From Sandaracinobacteroides saxicola (GTDB taxonomy: Bacteria > Pseudomonadota > Alphaproteobacteria > Sphingomonadales > Sphingomonadaceae), in the NCBI RefSeq assembly GCF_014117445.1, contig NZ_CP059851.1, positions 1,364,001 to 1,428,000 of the forward strand: a stretch of 64,000 nucleotides of DNA. The letters are read 5' to 3'. The notes below the pieces were generated by a model. It was given only the letters and a program-made list of their open reading frames with translations. It made no database searches and was not told the DNA's origin. A program made the position numbers and the translations under genes. Positions 17,523 through 26,541 of this stretch are shown piece after piece; position 1 is the stretch's first letter; every line of letters starts with the position of its first letter.

Positions 17523-20006
17523 ATGCAGACCGATGCCACCGACCTGATCGAGAGCGCCCCGATGACCGACACTGCCGTTGCTACCTCCATCCCCCTCGCT
17601 GAGGCCGATCCGGTCGCCACGGCCTGCGCGCGCATCGCGCCGCTGTGGCCGCTGAAGGCCTTCGTCGCGGTCAATCCCTTCCTGGGCCTCACCGACCTCC
17701 ATTTCGGTGACGCGGCGCGGCTGCTGCACCGGGTTGCCGGCATCGACATGCTGCCGGCGCGCGCCTTCTGGACGGCGATGCGAACCGAAGGCCGGATCAG
17801 CGATGCCGACCTCGCCCAGGCGGCGCAGGCGCATGGCACCACGTTCGAGACGGTGACCGCCGCGCTCGCCGCCGCGCCGGTGCCGCCGTCGACCGCCGGC
17901 CGCATCGCGACGGTCGCCGAGGTGCTCGACCGGCTTGCCGACGGAGACCGGCAGGCCTCCCGCACCGCCTTCATGATCGACGAGATCGCCAAGTTCGCCG
18001 CCGCCTGGTTCGACGAAGGACAGGCCGCCTGGCGCCTGCCCGGCGCGACCATGGGCCTTTATGCTGCCTGGCGTGCCACCGCGGCGCACGACCGCAACCC
18101 CGCCGCCATGGGGATCCGCACCTTCCAGGCCACGGTCGCCGGCGCCGACGCGGACCCGCTGCGCGCGATCCAGGCGACGCTGGACGAAATCGGCATGCCG
18201 GCGAACGCACGCGCCGACTATCTGCACCGCGCGCTGCTCGACATCGCGGGCTGGGCCGGCGTGGCGCGCTGGCACGGCTGGCAGGCAGGGCTGAAGGGCG
18301 AAAGCGACCCGGCGCTCGTCGACCTGCTGGCCATCCGCGTGGTGTGGGGCCTCGCCCTCTATCGCGCGCAGGACAAGCGCTTCCATGATGCCTGGCGGCT
18401 GGCGATGGCCGAGGCCGGCCATGCCCTTGCCGTGGCGCCGCCGGCATTCGACGAGATCGCCCTGGGCCTGGTGTTGCAGGACGCCTATGAAATCGCGGTC
18501 CATCGCCATTTCAGCGGCTTGCTGGCGCGTGGCGAGCTCGCCCGTGCCGATGGCCGCCCCGAAGCGCAGGTGGCCTTCTGCATCGATGTGCGCAGCGAAC
18601 CCTTCCGCCGCGCGCTGGAGGCGCAGGCCCCGGGCATCGAAACCATCGGTTTTGCCGGCTTCTTCGGCTTCGCCATCGAATATGTTCCCATCGGCCGGGA
18701 AACCGGCGGCGCGCAATGCCCCGTGCTGCTGGCGCCGGGCGTCACCGTCTGCGAGGGCCTGGCCCACGCCAGGGAAGGCGAGGAAGCGGAGGCGCTGGGT
18801 ATCCGCCTGTTGCGCCGCCGCGCGGTGAAGGCATGGAAGGCGTTCAAGCTGGCGGCGGTCTCCACCTTCGCCTTCGTCGAGACCATCGGTCTCAGCTTTG
18901 CCGTCAAGATCGGCGGCGACGCCCTGGCCCGCACCCGGCCGGCGCCCGACCCGCGCTTCGACAACCTCGATCCCGATGCGGCCCGGCGGCTGACACCGGT
19001 GATCGAAGCGAAGACGGTCGGCGGGCGCCCCACCGGCTTTCCACCCGAGCTGCGGCTGCAGAGCGCCGAGACGGTGCTGCGCGCGATGTCCATGACGGAG
19101 AATTTCGCCCGGCTGGTCGTCCTCGCCGGCCATGGCAGCACCACCGTCAACAACCCGCACGCCGCGGGTCTGGACTGCGGCGCCTGCGGCGGCCACACCG
19201 GGGAGGCGAACGCGCGCGTCGCGGCCGCCATCCTCAACGACCCGCTGGTGCGCGCCGGCCTGCCCGCGCGTGGCATCCATGTGCCCGACGACACGATCTT
19301 CGTGGCCGGCTTGCACGATACCACGACCGATGCGGTGACGCTCTATGATGATGACGCGCCGGCAAGCCACGCGGAGGATCTGGCGCGCCTGCGCCGCTGG
19401 CTCGCCGCGGCCGGCGCGGCGACGCGCCGGGAACGGGCGCCGACGCTGGCGCTGGCTCCCGGGGCCGACATCGATGCGGCCGTGGCCGAACGCGCGCGCG
19501 ACTGGGCGCAGGTGCGGCCGGAATGGGCGCTTGCCAACAACGCCGCCTTCATCGCCGCGCCGCGCGCCCGGACCTATGGGCTCGACCTCGGCGGCCGGGC
19601 TTTCCTCCACAGCTACGACTGGCGCAAGGACAGCGGTTTCAAGATCCTGGAGCTGATCCTGACCGCGCCGATGGTGGTCGCGTCATGGATCAACCTGCAG
19701 TATTATGCTTCCACGGCGAACAACGCCGTCTTCGGCGCGGGCAACAAGGTGCTGCACAATGTCGCCGGCGCGCTCGGCGTGATCGAAGGCAATGCCGGCG
19801 ACCTGCGCGTCGGCCTGCCATGGCAGTCGGTGCACGACGGCACGCGCTTCATGCACGAGCCGGTGCGGCTGACGGTGGCGGTCGATGCCCCGCGGGAGGC
19901 GATCGACGCCGTGCTCGCCAACCATCCGCAGGTGGCGGCGCTCGTCCGCAACCGCTGGCTGCACCTGTGGTGCATCGCGGACGGCGGGGTGGCTGCGGTG
20001 GACTGA
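17523..20006 (+). CDS. dabA: DabA, carbonic-anhydrase-like subunit of the DAB system (DUF2309)
   Basis: An 827-residue cytoplasmic-face protein. It hydrates CO2 to bicarbonate in one direction, driven through DabB. The zinc site known from Halothiobacillus DabA (Cys351, Asp353, His524, Cys539) is matched by Cys353 and Asp355 in VAFCIDVRSEP, His537 in LAGHGSTT, and Cys552 in GLDCGACGGHTGEAN. Both 2-residue and 15-residue spacings are kept. The start ATG 17523 lies two bases after dabB; an internal ATG at 17562 is possible. The system appears complete. With no RuBisCO or carboxysome genes in the window, it probably supplies bicarbonate for anaplerotic carboxylases. Confidence 0.95.
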   Translation: MQTDATDLIESAPMTDTAVATSIPLAEADPVATACARIAPLWPLKAFVAVNPFLGLTDLHFGDAARLLHRVAGIDMLPARAFWTAMRTEGRISDADLAQAAQAHGTTFETVTAALAAAPVPPSTAGRIATVAEVLDRLADGDRQASRTAFMIDEIAKFAAAWFDEGQAAWRLPGATMGLYAAWRATAAHDRNPAAMGIRTFQATVAGADADPLRAIQATLDEIGMPANARADYLHRALLDIAGWAGVARWHGWQAGLKGESDPALVDLLAIRVVWGLALYRAQDKRFHDAWRLAMAEAGHALAVAPPAFDEIALGLVLQDAYEIAVHRHFSGLLARGELARADGRPEAQVAFCIDVRSEPFRRALEAQAPGIETIGFAGFFGFAIEYVPIGRETGGAQCPVLLAPGVTVCEGLAHAREGEEAEALGIRLLRRRAVKAWKAFKLAAVSTFAFVETIGLSFAVKIGGDALARTRPAPDPRFDNLDPDAARRLTPVIEAKTVGGRPTGFPPELRLQSAETVLRAMSMTENFARLVVLAGHGSTTVNNPHAAGLDCGACGGHTGEANARVAAAILNDPLVRAGLPARGIHVPDDTIFVAGLHDTTTDAVTLYDDDAPASHAEDLARLRRWLAAAGAATRRERAPTLALAPGADIDAAVAERARDWAQVRPEWALANNAAFIAAPRARTYGLDLGGRAFLHSYDWRKDSGFKILELILTAPMVVASWINLQYYASTANNAVFGAGNKVLHNVAGALGVIEGNAGDLRVGLPWQSVHDGTRFMHEPVRLTVAVDAPREAIDAVLANHPQVAALVRNRWLHLWCIADGGVAAVD

Positions 20007-20009
20007 CGT

Positions 20010-20024
20010 CCCGCGTCGCGCGGG
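20010..20024. terminator. Possible hairpin between convergent dabA and MFS genes
   Basis: CCCGCG and CGCGGG pair around a TCG loop in the 21-base gap between the convergent genes. No T-run follows, so it may only be a weak transcription barrier. Confidence 0.3.
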
Positions 20025-20027
20025 CGC

Positions 20028-21269
20028 TCAGCGTTTCGGCAGCGCGCGGGCCACCAGCAGGTGCAGGGCGGCCGCCAGCACGAACAGCGGGATCAGCCAG
20101 GTCATCGCCTGTGTGAGCCCGGCCGGCCCGGCGGCGGCGAAGCGGTCGCTCAGCACGCCCACCAGGAGCGGCCCGCCGCCCATGCCGATGATGTTCATGG
20201 TGAACAGCATCACCGCGGACGCCGTGCTGCGGCTGTCCGCCGGCACCAGCGATTGCAGCACTGCGAAGGTCGGCGCGACATAGCTCATGAACAGGCCGCA
20301 GGGCAGTGCCAGCAGCACCACGGCCCAGGGCCAGGACGGCGCCGCGAGCGCCAGCGCGAACAGCGGCCCCGCCAGCCCGAAGGCGGCCGCCGGCACCCAG
20401 GCGTTCCAGCGCGGGGAGCGCCGGGCCAGCCGGTCGGTGGCGATGCCCGATAACAGGATACCGACGCCCATGCCGGCGGCGATCGCCGGGCTGAACCAGG
20501 TGGCGACGTCCTTCAGGCTCATGCCATGCACCCGCATCAGCCAGGCCGGCGCCCAGTTGAGCACCGCCCAGCCGACCATCGCAGAAACCCCCGCCGCCAG
20601 CGCCAGCAGCCGCAGCTCCGGCCGGCGGACGAAATCGCCGAGCACAACGGCGACCGGCGTGACCGGAGGCGCATCCGCCGCCACGGCACGGCGCGGTTCG
20701 CGCACCAGCAGCGGCAGCAGCGGCGCCATCAGCAACCCGGGGATCGCCGCGACGACGAACGCCGTGCGCCAGTCCCAGGTGGCGGCGATCCAGCCGCCGG
20801 CGGCCGCGCCCAGAAACAGCCCGATGGGCGTGCCCAGCGTGTAGATGGCGGTCGCGGTGGCGCGTCGTTCCGCGGGAAAATAATCCGCGATCAAGGAAAA
20901 GCTGGGCGGCGAGCCACCCGCCTCGCCCACGGCGACGCCGACGCGCGCCAGCGCCATCTGCCAGAAACTGGTGACCAACGCCGTGGCACCGGTGAACAGG
21001 CTCCACGCGGCGCAGCTGAGCGCGATCACGCGCACCCGGCCATGGCGGTCCGCCAGCCGCGCCACCGGCACGCCGAAGGCGGTGTAGAAGATGGCGAAGG
21101 CAAAACCGGTCAGCAGGCCGAGTTCGGTATCGGAAAGGCCCAGGTCGCGGCGGATCGGTTCGGCAAGGATGGCCACCAGCTGCCGGTCGATGAAGCTGAG
21201 CGTATAGACGGCGAGCAGCGCGGCCAGCGCGACATGCGGGCGCGACAAGCGGTCAGGCGTCGAAGCCAT
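20028..21269 (-). CDS. MFS transporter, Spinster-like
   Basis: A 413-residue inner-membrane carrier with about 12 helices. The stretch ALARVGVAVGEAGGSPPSFSLIADYFPAERR is typical of Spinster-type MFS proteins, and VARLADRHGRVRV is the MFS motif A region. The ATG at 21269 overlaps the end of the upstream hydrolase gene by 17 bases; upstream in-frame codons lie inside that gene. It is last in the catabolic operon that starts with the VOC gene at 26361, so it probably takes the operon's substrate across the inner membrane. Confidence 0.88.
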   Translation of the reverse strand: MASTPDRLSRPHVALAALLAVYTLSFIDRQLVAILAEPIRRDLGLSDTELGLLTGFAFAIFYTAFGVPVARLADRHGRVRVIALSCAAWSLFTGATALVTSFWQMALARVGVAVGEAGGSPPSFSLIADYFPAERRATATAIYTLGTPIGLFLGAAAGGWIAATWDWRTAFVVAAIPGLLMAPLLPLLVREPRRAVAADAPPVTPVAVVLGDFVRRPELRLLALAAGVSAMVGWAVLNWAPAWLMRVHGMSLKDVATWFSPAIAAGMGVGILLSGIATDRLARRSPRWNAWVPAAAFGLAGPLFALALAAPSWPWAVVLLALPCGLFMSYVAPTFAVLQSLVPADSRSTASAVMLFTMNIIGMGGGPLLVGVLSDRFAAAGPAGLTQAMTWLIPLFVLAAALHLLVARALPKR

Positions 21270-22407
21270 GGCGGCGCATCCAGTCCTGACAGAGGGCGAC
21301 GGCCTCGGCGACCTTGTCCGGCTGGCCGAAATAATAATGGTTCGCGCCATCGATCACATGCAGCTCGCGGTCGTCATGGCGGATCGCGGCGAACAGGCTT
21401 TCCGCCTGGTCGGGCGTGCAGGCATCGTCCGCGCCGTTGGAGATCAGCAGCACCGGCACGCTGATCCGTGCCGCCGCCGCCAGCCCGTCGCCGCGCGCGT
21501 CGTCATATGACCATTGCGACAGCCAGCTGCGCAGCGTGGTGAAGCGTGCCAGCCCGACCGGGCCATTGTTCACGATGCGCGGATCGCCCAGATAGCACCA
21601 GTTCGGCTTGCGGCCATTGGGGTCGATGCTCGGGTCCAGCCAGCGCGGATCGGCCATCGTGCCGTGGACGGTAAAGGCATGCTCCTCCCCGCCACGGCCT
21701 GCCGCGCGGAGGCGCGCCAGCCGCTCTTTCACCCAGACGGTGATGCGCTGGTTGCGCGCCACCTGCGCCGCCCGATAGCGCGCCAGGAAATCCGTGTCAT
21801 AGGGCGGCGTCGGCGCCTCCGGTCCATAAAGATCCAGCGCCGGATCGCGCCGGTCGGGGTCGGCCTCGTCGATGATCGACGGGTCCATCCATTCGGTCAG
21901 CGTCAGGTGGCGCGCCCGGTGCGCCGCCAGCAGCATCACGGCATCCGCCGGCACCAGGCCGGCATCCACCAGGCTGGGCGGATCGCCCGCCGGCGTCGCG
22001 GTGATCGTCGGCGCCTCCGCTTCCGCCTGGAAGGTCAGGCTGAGCGAGCCGCCGCCCGACCAGCCGCCGAGGATGACGTGCCTGTAGCCCAGCCGGCCCC
22101 GCGCCTCCCGCACCACCGCGGCCAGGTCGAGCACCACCTTCTCCATGATCAGCGCATGGTCGGCACGGTAGCGGCTGTCGGACACGATGACGTGGGTGCC
22201 GGCGCGGGCGAAGGCATTGATCATCGGCAGATACATCTGGCCGCCGACCGGGTGCATGAAAACAACGACCGTATCCGACGGCCGGTCCGGCTTCAGCCAG
22301 TGCGCCGACAGCGCCACCCGGTCGATCTCGCCGCCATAGGTCTCCTTGAACAGCTGCTTCTCCTCGAACAGGATCAGGATCGGCGTGCGGCTATAGCTAT
22401 GCGGCAT
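21253..22407 (-). CDS. Alpha/beta hydrolase
   Basis: A 384-residue serine hydrolase. The nucleophile elbow is GGWSGGGS, an Asp candidate lies in NGADDACTPDQAE, and the His is in DGANHYYFGQ near the C-terminus. VVFMHPVGGQMYLPMINAFARAG is the oxyanion region. No signal peptide, so it is cytoplasmic. It sits between P450 and MFS genes in the operon, overlapping P450 by about ten bases. An ester- or lactone-cleaving role on an oxidised intermediate is inference. Confidence 0.87.
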   Translation of the reverse strand: MPHSYSRTPILILFEEKQLFKETYGGEIDRVALSAHWLKPDRPSDTVVVFMHPVGGQMYLPMINAFARAGTHVIVSDSRYRADHALIMEKVVLDLAAVVREARGRLGYRHVILGGWSGGGSLSLTFQAEAEAPTITATPAGDPPSLVDAGLVPADAVMLLAAHRARHLTLTEWMDPSIIDEADPDRRDPALDLYGPEAPTPPYDTDFLARYRAAQVARNQRITVWVKERLARLRAAGRGGEEHAFTVHGTMADPRWLDPSIDPNGRKPNWCYLGDPRIVNNGPVGLARFTTLRSWLSQWSYDDARGDGLAAAARISVPVLLISNGADDACTPDQAESLFAAIRHDDRELHVIDGANHYYFGQPDKVAEAVALCQDWMRRHGFDA

Positions 22408-23497
22408 CGGGGCCTCCGGTCAGAACGGGCATCCGGCGGACCCCGTGGAAAATGCCGCCCCGGCGGAGCAGCAGCGGCGCCGCCGGACGCAGCGCGGGCA
22501 GGTGGCGGAACAGGATGCGCAACCCGGTGGCGATCTCCGCCCGCGCCAGCGCCGCGCCCAGGCAGGTGTGGCGCCCGGCGGCAAAGCTCAGATGCTGCCG
22601 GGCGTTGGCGCGGAACGGATCGAAACGCTCCGGCGCCGCGAACAGCCGCGCATCGCGGTTCGCCGCCGCCAGGTCGCAGATCAGCGTCGCTCCCGCCGGC
22701 AGTTCCCCCCCCGGCATCGCCAGCGGTGCGACCGTATGGCGGACAAGCCATTGCAGCGGCGGATGCAGCCGCAGCAGCTCATCCGCCGCCTGCGTCCAAC
22801 GCGCCGGATCATCGCCCAGCGCGGCGCGGGCGTCGGGTTCGGCCATCAAGGTCGCGGCGCCTCGCGCCAGCACGAAGGCTGTCGTCTCATGACCGGCGTT
22901 CAGCACGAAAATCGCCTGGTGCAGCGCCTCGTCGGCGGACAGCGCATCGCTTGCTTCCAGCAGCGCCAGCAGGCCGTCCGGCCGGCGCCGCGTGCGGCCG
23001 ATGAACGCCGCCAGCTCGGCGATGGCGGCATCGCCGGCTGCCCGGGCCGCGGCGTCGGCATCGGGTTCCAGCGCTGCCACCACCGCCGCCGCGCAACGCC
23101 GCAGCCGCGCCTCGCCCGACGGCGCGACGCCCAGGATCGCGGCAATCACCCGGATCGGCAGCGTCGCGGCAAAGGCGGCGATGAAATCGGCGCGCCGCCG
23201 GCGTGCCAGCCCGAGCGCCAGCCCGGTCGCGGTTTCAACGATCAGCGGTTGCAGCGCCGCCAGCGCGCGCGGCGTGAAGTGCGCCGCCAGCGCCCGTCGT
23301 ACCCGGCCATGGTGCGGCGGGTCCATGAAGGTCATGGTGTGCGCGTTATGCTCGCGGAACGGCCCCGGCGCCATGGCGGCGAGCGCCCGTTCGGGCAGCT
23401 TGCGCACGGCCTCGCCATCGCCCAGCGCGGCAGCGCAGGCGGCGTGCCCCGTCAGCCGCCACAGCCGGGGGCCGCGCTGCTCCACCCCTTCCATCAT
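22397..23497 (-). CDS. Cytochrome P450
   Basis: A 366-residue soluble bacterial P450, somewhat shorter than the usual 400 because the N-terminus is brief. I-helix AGHETT (201-206), K-helix E240-x-x-R243, and heme loop LSFAAGRHTCLGAALAR with the ligand Cys312 are all present. Its ATG overlaps the dioxygenase stop (ATGA). No ferredoxin or reductase gene is in the operon, so electrons must come from elsewhere. It likely hydroxylates the operon's substrate. Confidence 0.93.
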   Translation of the reverse strand: MMEGVEQRGPRLWRLTGHAACAAALGDGEAVRKLPERALAAMAPGPFREHNAHTMTFMDPPHHGRVRRALAAHFTPRALAALQPLIVETATGLALGLARRRRADFIAAFAATLPIRVIAAILGVAPSGEARLRRCAAAVVAALEPDADAAARAAGDAAIAELAAFIGRTRRRPDGLLALLEASDALSADEALHQAIFVLNAGHETTAFVLARGAATLMAEPDARAALGDDPARWTQAADELLRLHPPLQWLVRHTVAPLAMPGGELPAGATLICDLAAANRDARLFAAPERFDPFRANARQHLSFAAGRHTCLGAALARAEIATGLRILFRHLPALRPAAPLLLRRGGIFHGVRRMPVLTGGPDAA

Positions 23498-24315
23498 GCC
23501 AGGCGCAGCCTCGGGAACAGCGGCCCGTCCAGCATGTCGCCATCGGCAAGCCCCGGCTCCGCATCGAAGGTCAGCGCGTGCGGCCCGCCGACAAAGCGCG
23601 TTCCGGCCCCGGCATAGCGCAGCACCAGCGCGCGACGGCTGCCTTCCCTGGCGCGGTTGGGGCCGGCGCCGTGCAGGGTCGTGGCGGTGAACAGGATGGC
23701 ATCGCCCGGTGCCAGCGCGAAGCTGACCCGGTCGGCATCGGGATCACGCGACAGGTTCGGCGCCGGCGGCAGGTCCATGTTGCGCATCGCGCGGGTTGCC
23801 GGCGTGTCGGGCTGGGTCGGGCGCCAGCGCTGCGGCCAGCGATGGCTGCCGCGCGCATATTCCACCCCGCCATTGTCCGGCGTCACGGCATCCAGCGCGA
23901 TCCAGATGCTCATGATCTGCTCGCCCGTCACTGGCCAGAAGGGCAGGTCATGATGCCAGGGGGTGGGGGAGGGCGTGCCGGCCTCCTTCACGATCATCTG
24001 GTCATAAAACAGCCGAACGTCCGGCGCTAGCAAAGCTGCCGCCACCTTGGCGGGGCCGCCGGTCAGCGCGATGTCGGCCAGCGCGGGATGGCGGCGATGG
24101 CTGTGCAGGTCGGAAAAATAGCGGCCGCCACCACCCGACAGAAACTCCTGCGCGTGCCGGCCGGGGCTTGCCATCGCCGCGGCCACCACCGCGCGCAGCG
24201 CCGCCACACCATCGGCGTCGACCACGCCGGCCACCGCCACCACGCCATCGCGCGCGAACGCTTCATACGCCGCCGCGTCCAGCGTGGCGCGCGGTGCTTC
24301 AACCGACAGCGGCAT
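23494..24315 (-). CDS. Phytanoyl-CoA dioxygenase (PhyH) family protein
   Basis: A 273-residue Fe(II)/2-oxoglutarate oxygenase. The metal triad is likely His121 and Asp123 in PWHHDLPFW and His215 in TLHGAGPN, with a 2-oxoglutarate-binding Arg just beyond (SRRALVLRYAG). MSIWIALDAVTPDNGGVEYARGSHRW is the usual PhyH core. The ATG at 24315 overlaps the 3' end of the ligase gene by about 17 bases. It works alongside P450 in the operon as a second hydroxylase; substrate unknown. Confidence 0.9.
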   Translation of the reverse strand: MPLSVEAPRATLDAAAYEAFARDGVVAVAGVVDADGVAALRAVVAAAMASPGRHAQEFLSGGGGRYFSDLHSHRRHPALADIALTGGPAKVAAALLAPDVRLFYDQMIVKEAGTPSPTPWHHDLPFWPVTGEQIMSIWIALDAVTPDNGGVEYARGSHRWPQRWRPTQPDTPATRAMRNMDLPPAPNLSRDPDADRVSFALAPGDAILFTATTLHGAGPNRAREGSRRALVLRYAGAGTRFVGGPHALTFDAEPGLADGDMLDGPLFPRLRLA

Positions 24316-25822
24316 CGCCCTCTCCCCGAGCCCTCGCCCGCAGCAGGTCCTTGCGGATCTTGCCCACCGCCGACAGCGGCAACGGCGTTTCGGAAATGTC
24401 ACTGCTGCGCGGACATTTATAGCCCGCGATCAGCGTCCGGCAATGCGCGACCAGTGCGGCATGGTCCAGCGCCGCCCCCGGCTTCAGGCTGACAAAGGCG
24501 TGCACCCGCTCCCCCCATTCGGGATCCGGCGCCGCCACCACCGCCGCCTCCCGCACGGCGTCATGGCGCAGGATCGCACTCTCCACCTCGGACGAGCTGA
24601 CATTCTCGCCGCCGGTGACGATCATGTCCTTCAACCGGTCGGTGATGTGCAGATAGCCTTCCTCATCGATAAAACCGACATCGCCCGTGTGCAGCCAGCC
24701 ATCGCGCGTGGCAAAGGCGGTGGCTTCAGGGTTGTTGAGATAGCCGGCGAACAGGCCGGGCGTCTGCGCGCAGACCTCGCCCCAGGTGCCGCGCGGTACC
24801 TCTCCGCCCTGCTCGTCCAGGATCGCCAGCCGTACGCCCACCACTGGCTGCCCGGCGGCGCGCAGGCGCGTGGGATGGGCCAGATCATGGTCGGTCGCGC
24901 GCAGCGTCGCCAGCCCGCCCGATGCCTCGGTCTGGCCATAGAATTGGTTGAAACGCAGGCCGGGAAACCGTTCCAGTGCCCGCCGCAGCACCGCTTCGGG
25001 AATGGCCGAGGCGCCGTAGCCGATGGCGCGCAGCGTCGACAGGTCGCGCGATCCCAGGTCGTCGCGCCCGACCAGCCAGGTGATCATCGTCGGCACCAGC
25101 GCCGTCGCCTCGATGCGGTGCCGCTCCAGCGCATCGACCAGCCCGTCGATGCTGAACTGCGGCAGCAGGTGCTGGCATCCGCCCCAGGCCGCCACCGCGA
25201 ACCCCGGCCCCAGCGCCGCCAGATGAAACAGCGGCGTCACCTGCAGGAAACGCGGTCGCGGCCCCCAGTCCAGATCGCGCAGGATATGCTGGAGGTTGAA
25301 GCCGAAGCCGGCGCGGGTCACGCGCACGCCCTTGGGCAGGCCGGTCGTGCCGCCGGTATAGATGATGGCCCAGTCCTCGCGCTCGTCGGTCGGCACGGGA
25401 TCGGCGGGCGTGTCGGCCATCAGCGCCTGCCAGCTCGCGCTGTTCTCATCCTCCACCAGCAGCAGCTCGCAGCCCTGTTCATCGGCCAGCGCCCGCGCCA
25501 GTTCGGCATGCGCTCCATCAGCGATCAGCAGGCCGGGGTTTGCGTCGGCGATCAGTTGGCGCAGCTCCGGCGCCGCCAGACGGGTGTTCAGCGGCACCAT
25601 CGGGATGCCGGCCATCGGCAGCGCGAAACTCAGCTCCAGATAGGCGACACTGTTGTGGGCAAGGATGGCGACACGGCCGGGGCGGGCCGCAAGCAGGCCG
25701 CTCGCCAGCCGGCGGATGCGCTGGAGCGATTCCTCCCAGTGCCACATCTGCGCGCAGCCGGCGAAGGCGGGGCCGTCACCGTGCAGCTGCGCGGTGCGGA
25801 ACAGCAGGTTGCCCAGCAGCAT
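24299..25822 (-). CDS. AMP-dependent acyl-CoA synthetase/ligase
   Basis: A 507-residue adenylating enzyme, normal length. P-loop YTGGTTGLPKG (155-165), FYGQTEASGG, DGWLHTGDVGFIDEEGY, DRLKDMIVTGGENVSSSEVE, and the catalytic Lys488 in SAVGKIRKD. It activates a carboxylic acid as acyl-AMP and then acyl-CoA. The ATG at 25822 shares a base with the VOC stop (TGATG). Its presence suggests that the substrate or an early product is a carboxylate fed into CoA-linked breakdown. Confidence 0.92.
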   Translation of the reverse strand: MLLGNLLFRTAQLHGDGPAFAGCAQMWHWEESLQRIRRLASGLLAARPGRVAILAHNSVAYLELSFALPMAGIPMVPLNTRLAAPELRQLIADANPGLLIADGAHAELARALADEQGCELLLVEDENSASWQALMADTPADPVPTDEREDWAIIYTGGTTGLPKGVRVTRAGFGFNLQHILRDLDWGPRPRFLQVTPLFHLAALGPGFAVAAWGGCQHLLPQFSIDGLVDALERHRIEATALVPTMITWLVGRDDLGSRDLSTLRAIGYGASAIPEAVLRRALERFPGLRFNQFYGQTEASGGLATLRATDHDLAHPTRLRAAGQPVVGVRLAILDEQGGEVPRGTWGEVCAQTPGLFAGYLNNPEATAFATRDGWLHTGDVGFIDEEGYLHITDRLKDMIVTGGENVSSSEVESAILRHDAVREAAVVAAPDPEWGERVHAFVSLKPGAALDHAALVAHCRTLIAGYKCPRSSDISETPLPLSAVGKIRKDLLRARARGEGDAAVG

Positions 25823-26361
25823 CAGTCGGCGGGTCCGGCATGCGCCGCCTTGCGCGCCGCGGTCGCCGCCGTCCATTCCGCGATGGCGGCGCGCGCACCC
25901 ACCGCCTCATGCGCCAGAAACTGGTCGTGCACCGGAGTCGGCGTTGTCACCTCCACCTGGATGCCGTTGGGATCATAGCAATAGATCGACCGCACGAAAC
26001 CATGGTCGATGGGTCCCTCCACGGCGACACCCTGGGTCAGCAGCCGGCTCCGATAGGCTTCCAGCTCGGCGTCGCCCTCCACCCGCAGCGCGATGTGGCG
26101 GTTGAAGCCCGACTGCGGGTGAAAGCGCTGCTTTGCCAGATGATCGGGCAGGTCGAAAAAGGCAACGAAATTGCCGTCCCCCAGCCGGAAGAACAGGTGC
26201 ATGTAGGACAGCGGCGCGGAGCCATCGGGCGTCTCGTCGAACGCCAGCGCAGCGGCCAGCGGCAGGTCGAGCACATCCTGATAGAAGGCCCGGGTCGCCT
26301 CGGCATCGAAGCAGCGGAACGCGACATGGTGGATGGACCGGATTGGCGGCAGTTCGGACAT
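25822..26361 (-). CDS. VOC (vicinal oxygen chelate) family protein
   Basis: A 179-residue single-module VOC protein: IHHVAFRCFDAEATRAFYQDVLDLPL at the start and YDPNGIQVEVT at the end, the positions of the metal His and Glu in glyoxalase/extradiol dioxygenase relatives. The gene begins with three ATGs in a row; the third (26361) is best spaced from GGGGAG. It is the first gene of the six-gene minus-strand operon and is divergent from a TonB receptor. It may be a ring-cleaving dioxygenase or an isomerase. Confidence 0.87.
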   Translation of the reverse strand: MSELPPIRSIHHVAFRCFDAEATRAFYQDVLDLPLAAALAFDETPDGSAPLSYMHLFFRLGDGNFVAFFDLPDHLAKQRFHPQSGFNRHIALRVEGDAELEAYRSRLLTQGVAVEGPIDHGFVRSIYCYDPNGIQVEVTTPTPVHDQFLAHEAVGARAAIAEWTAATAARKAAHAGPAD

Positions 26362-26441
26362 CATCATCTCCCCTGTCCTCAGGATAGGCCGAACCGTGCT
26401 GACTGGTCAATCAGGCTTATTGCCTATCAATAATCATGATT

Positions 26442-26473
26442 TCCGATTGATGATGCAGTAATCCGATTGACGA
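26442..26473. promoter_or_regulatory. Direct repeats in the VOC-receptor divergent promoter region
   Basis: TCCGATTGA occurs at 26442-26450 and again at 26462-26470, 20 bases apart (about two helix turns), each followed by a YGA triplet. They lie between the divergent VOC and receptor genes. Such spacing is typical of repeated regulator half-sites on one DNA face; the regulator is unknown, with the TetR at 29739 a candidate. Confidence 0.45.
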
Positions 26474-26541
26474 ATGAGCCTCACCACGACATTCTGCGAT
26501 CATGCCGGCCAGCAGAGCCGGCGGGAGATCAGGGAGGAACG

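Noticed and set aside
17457-19610. A 717-codon open frame opposite dabA
   Set aside because: Antisense shadow. DabA has its full zinc site on the other strand.
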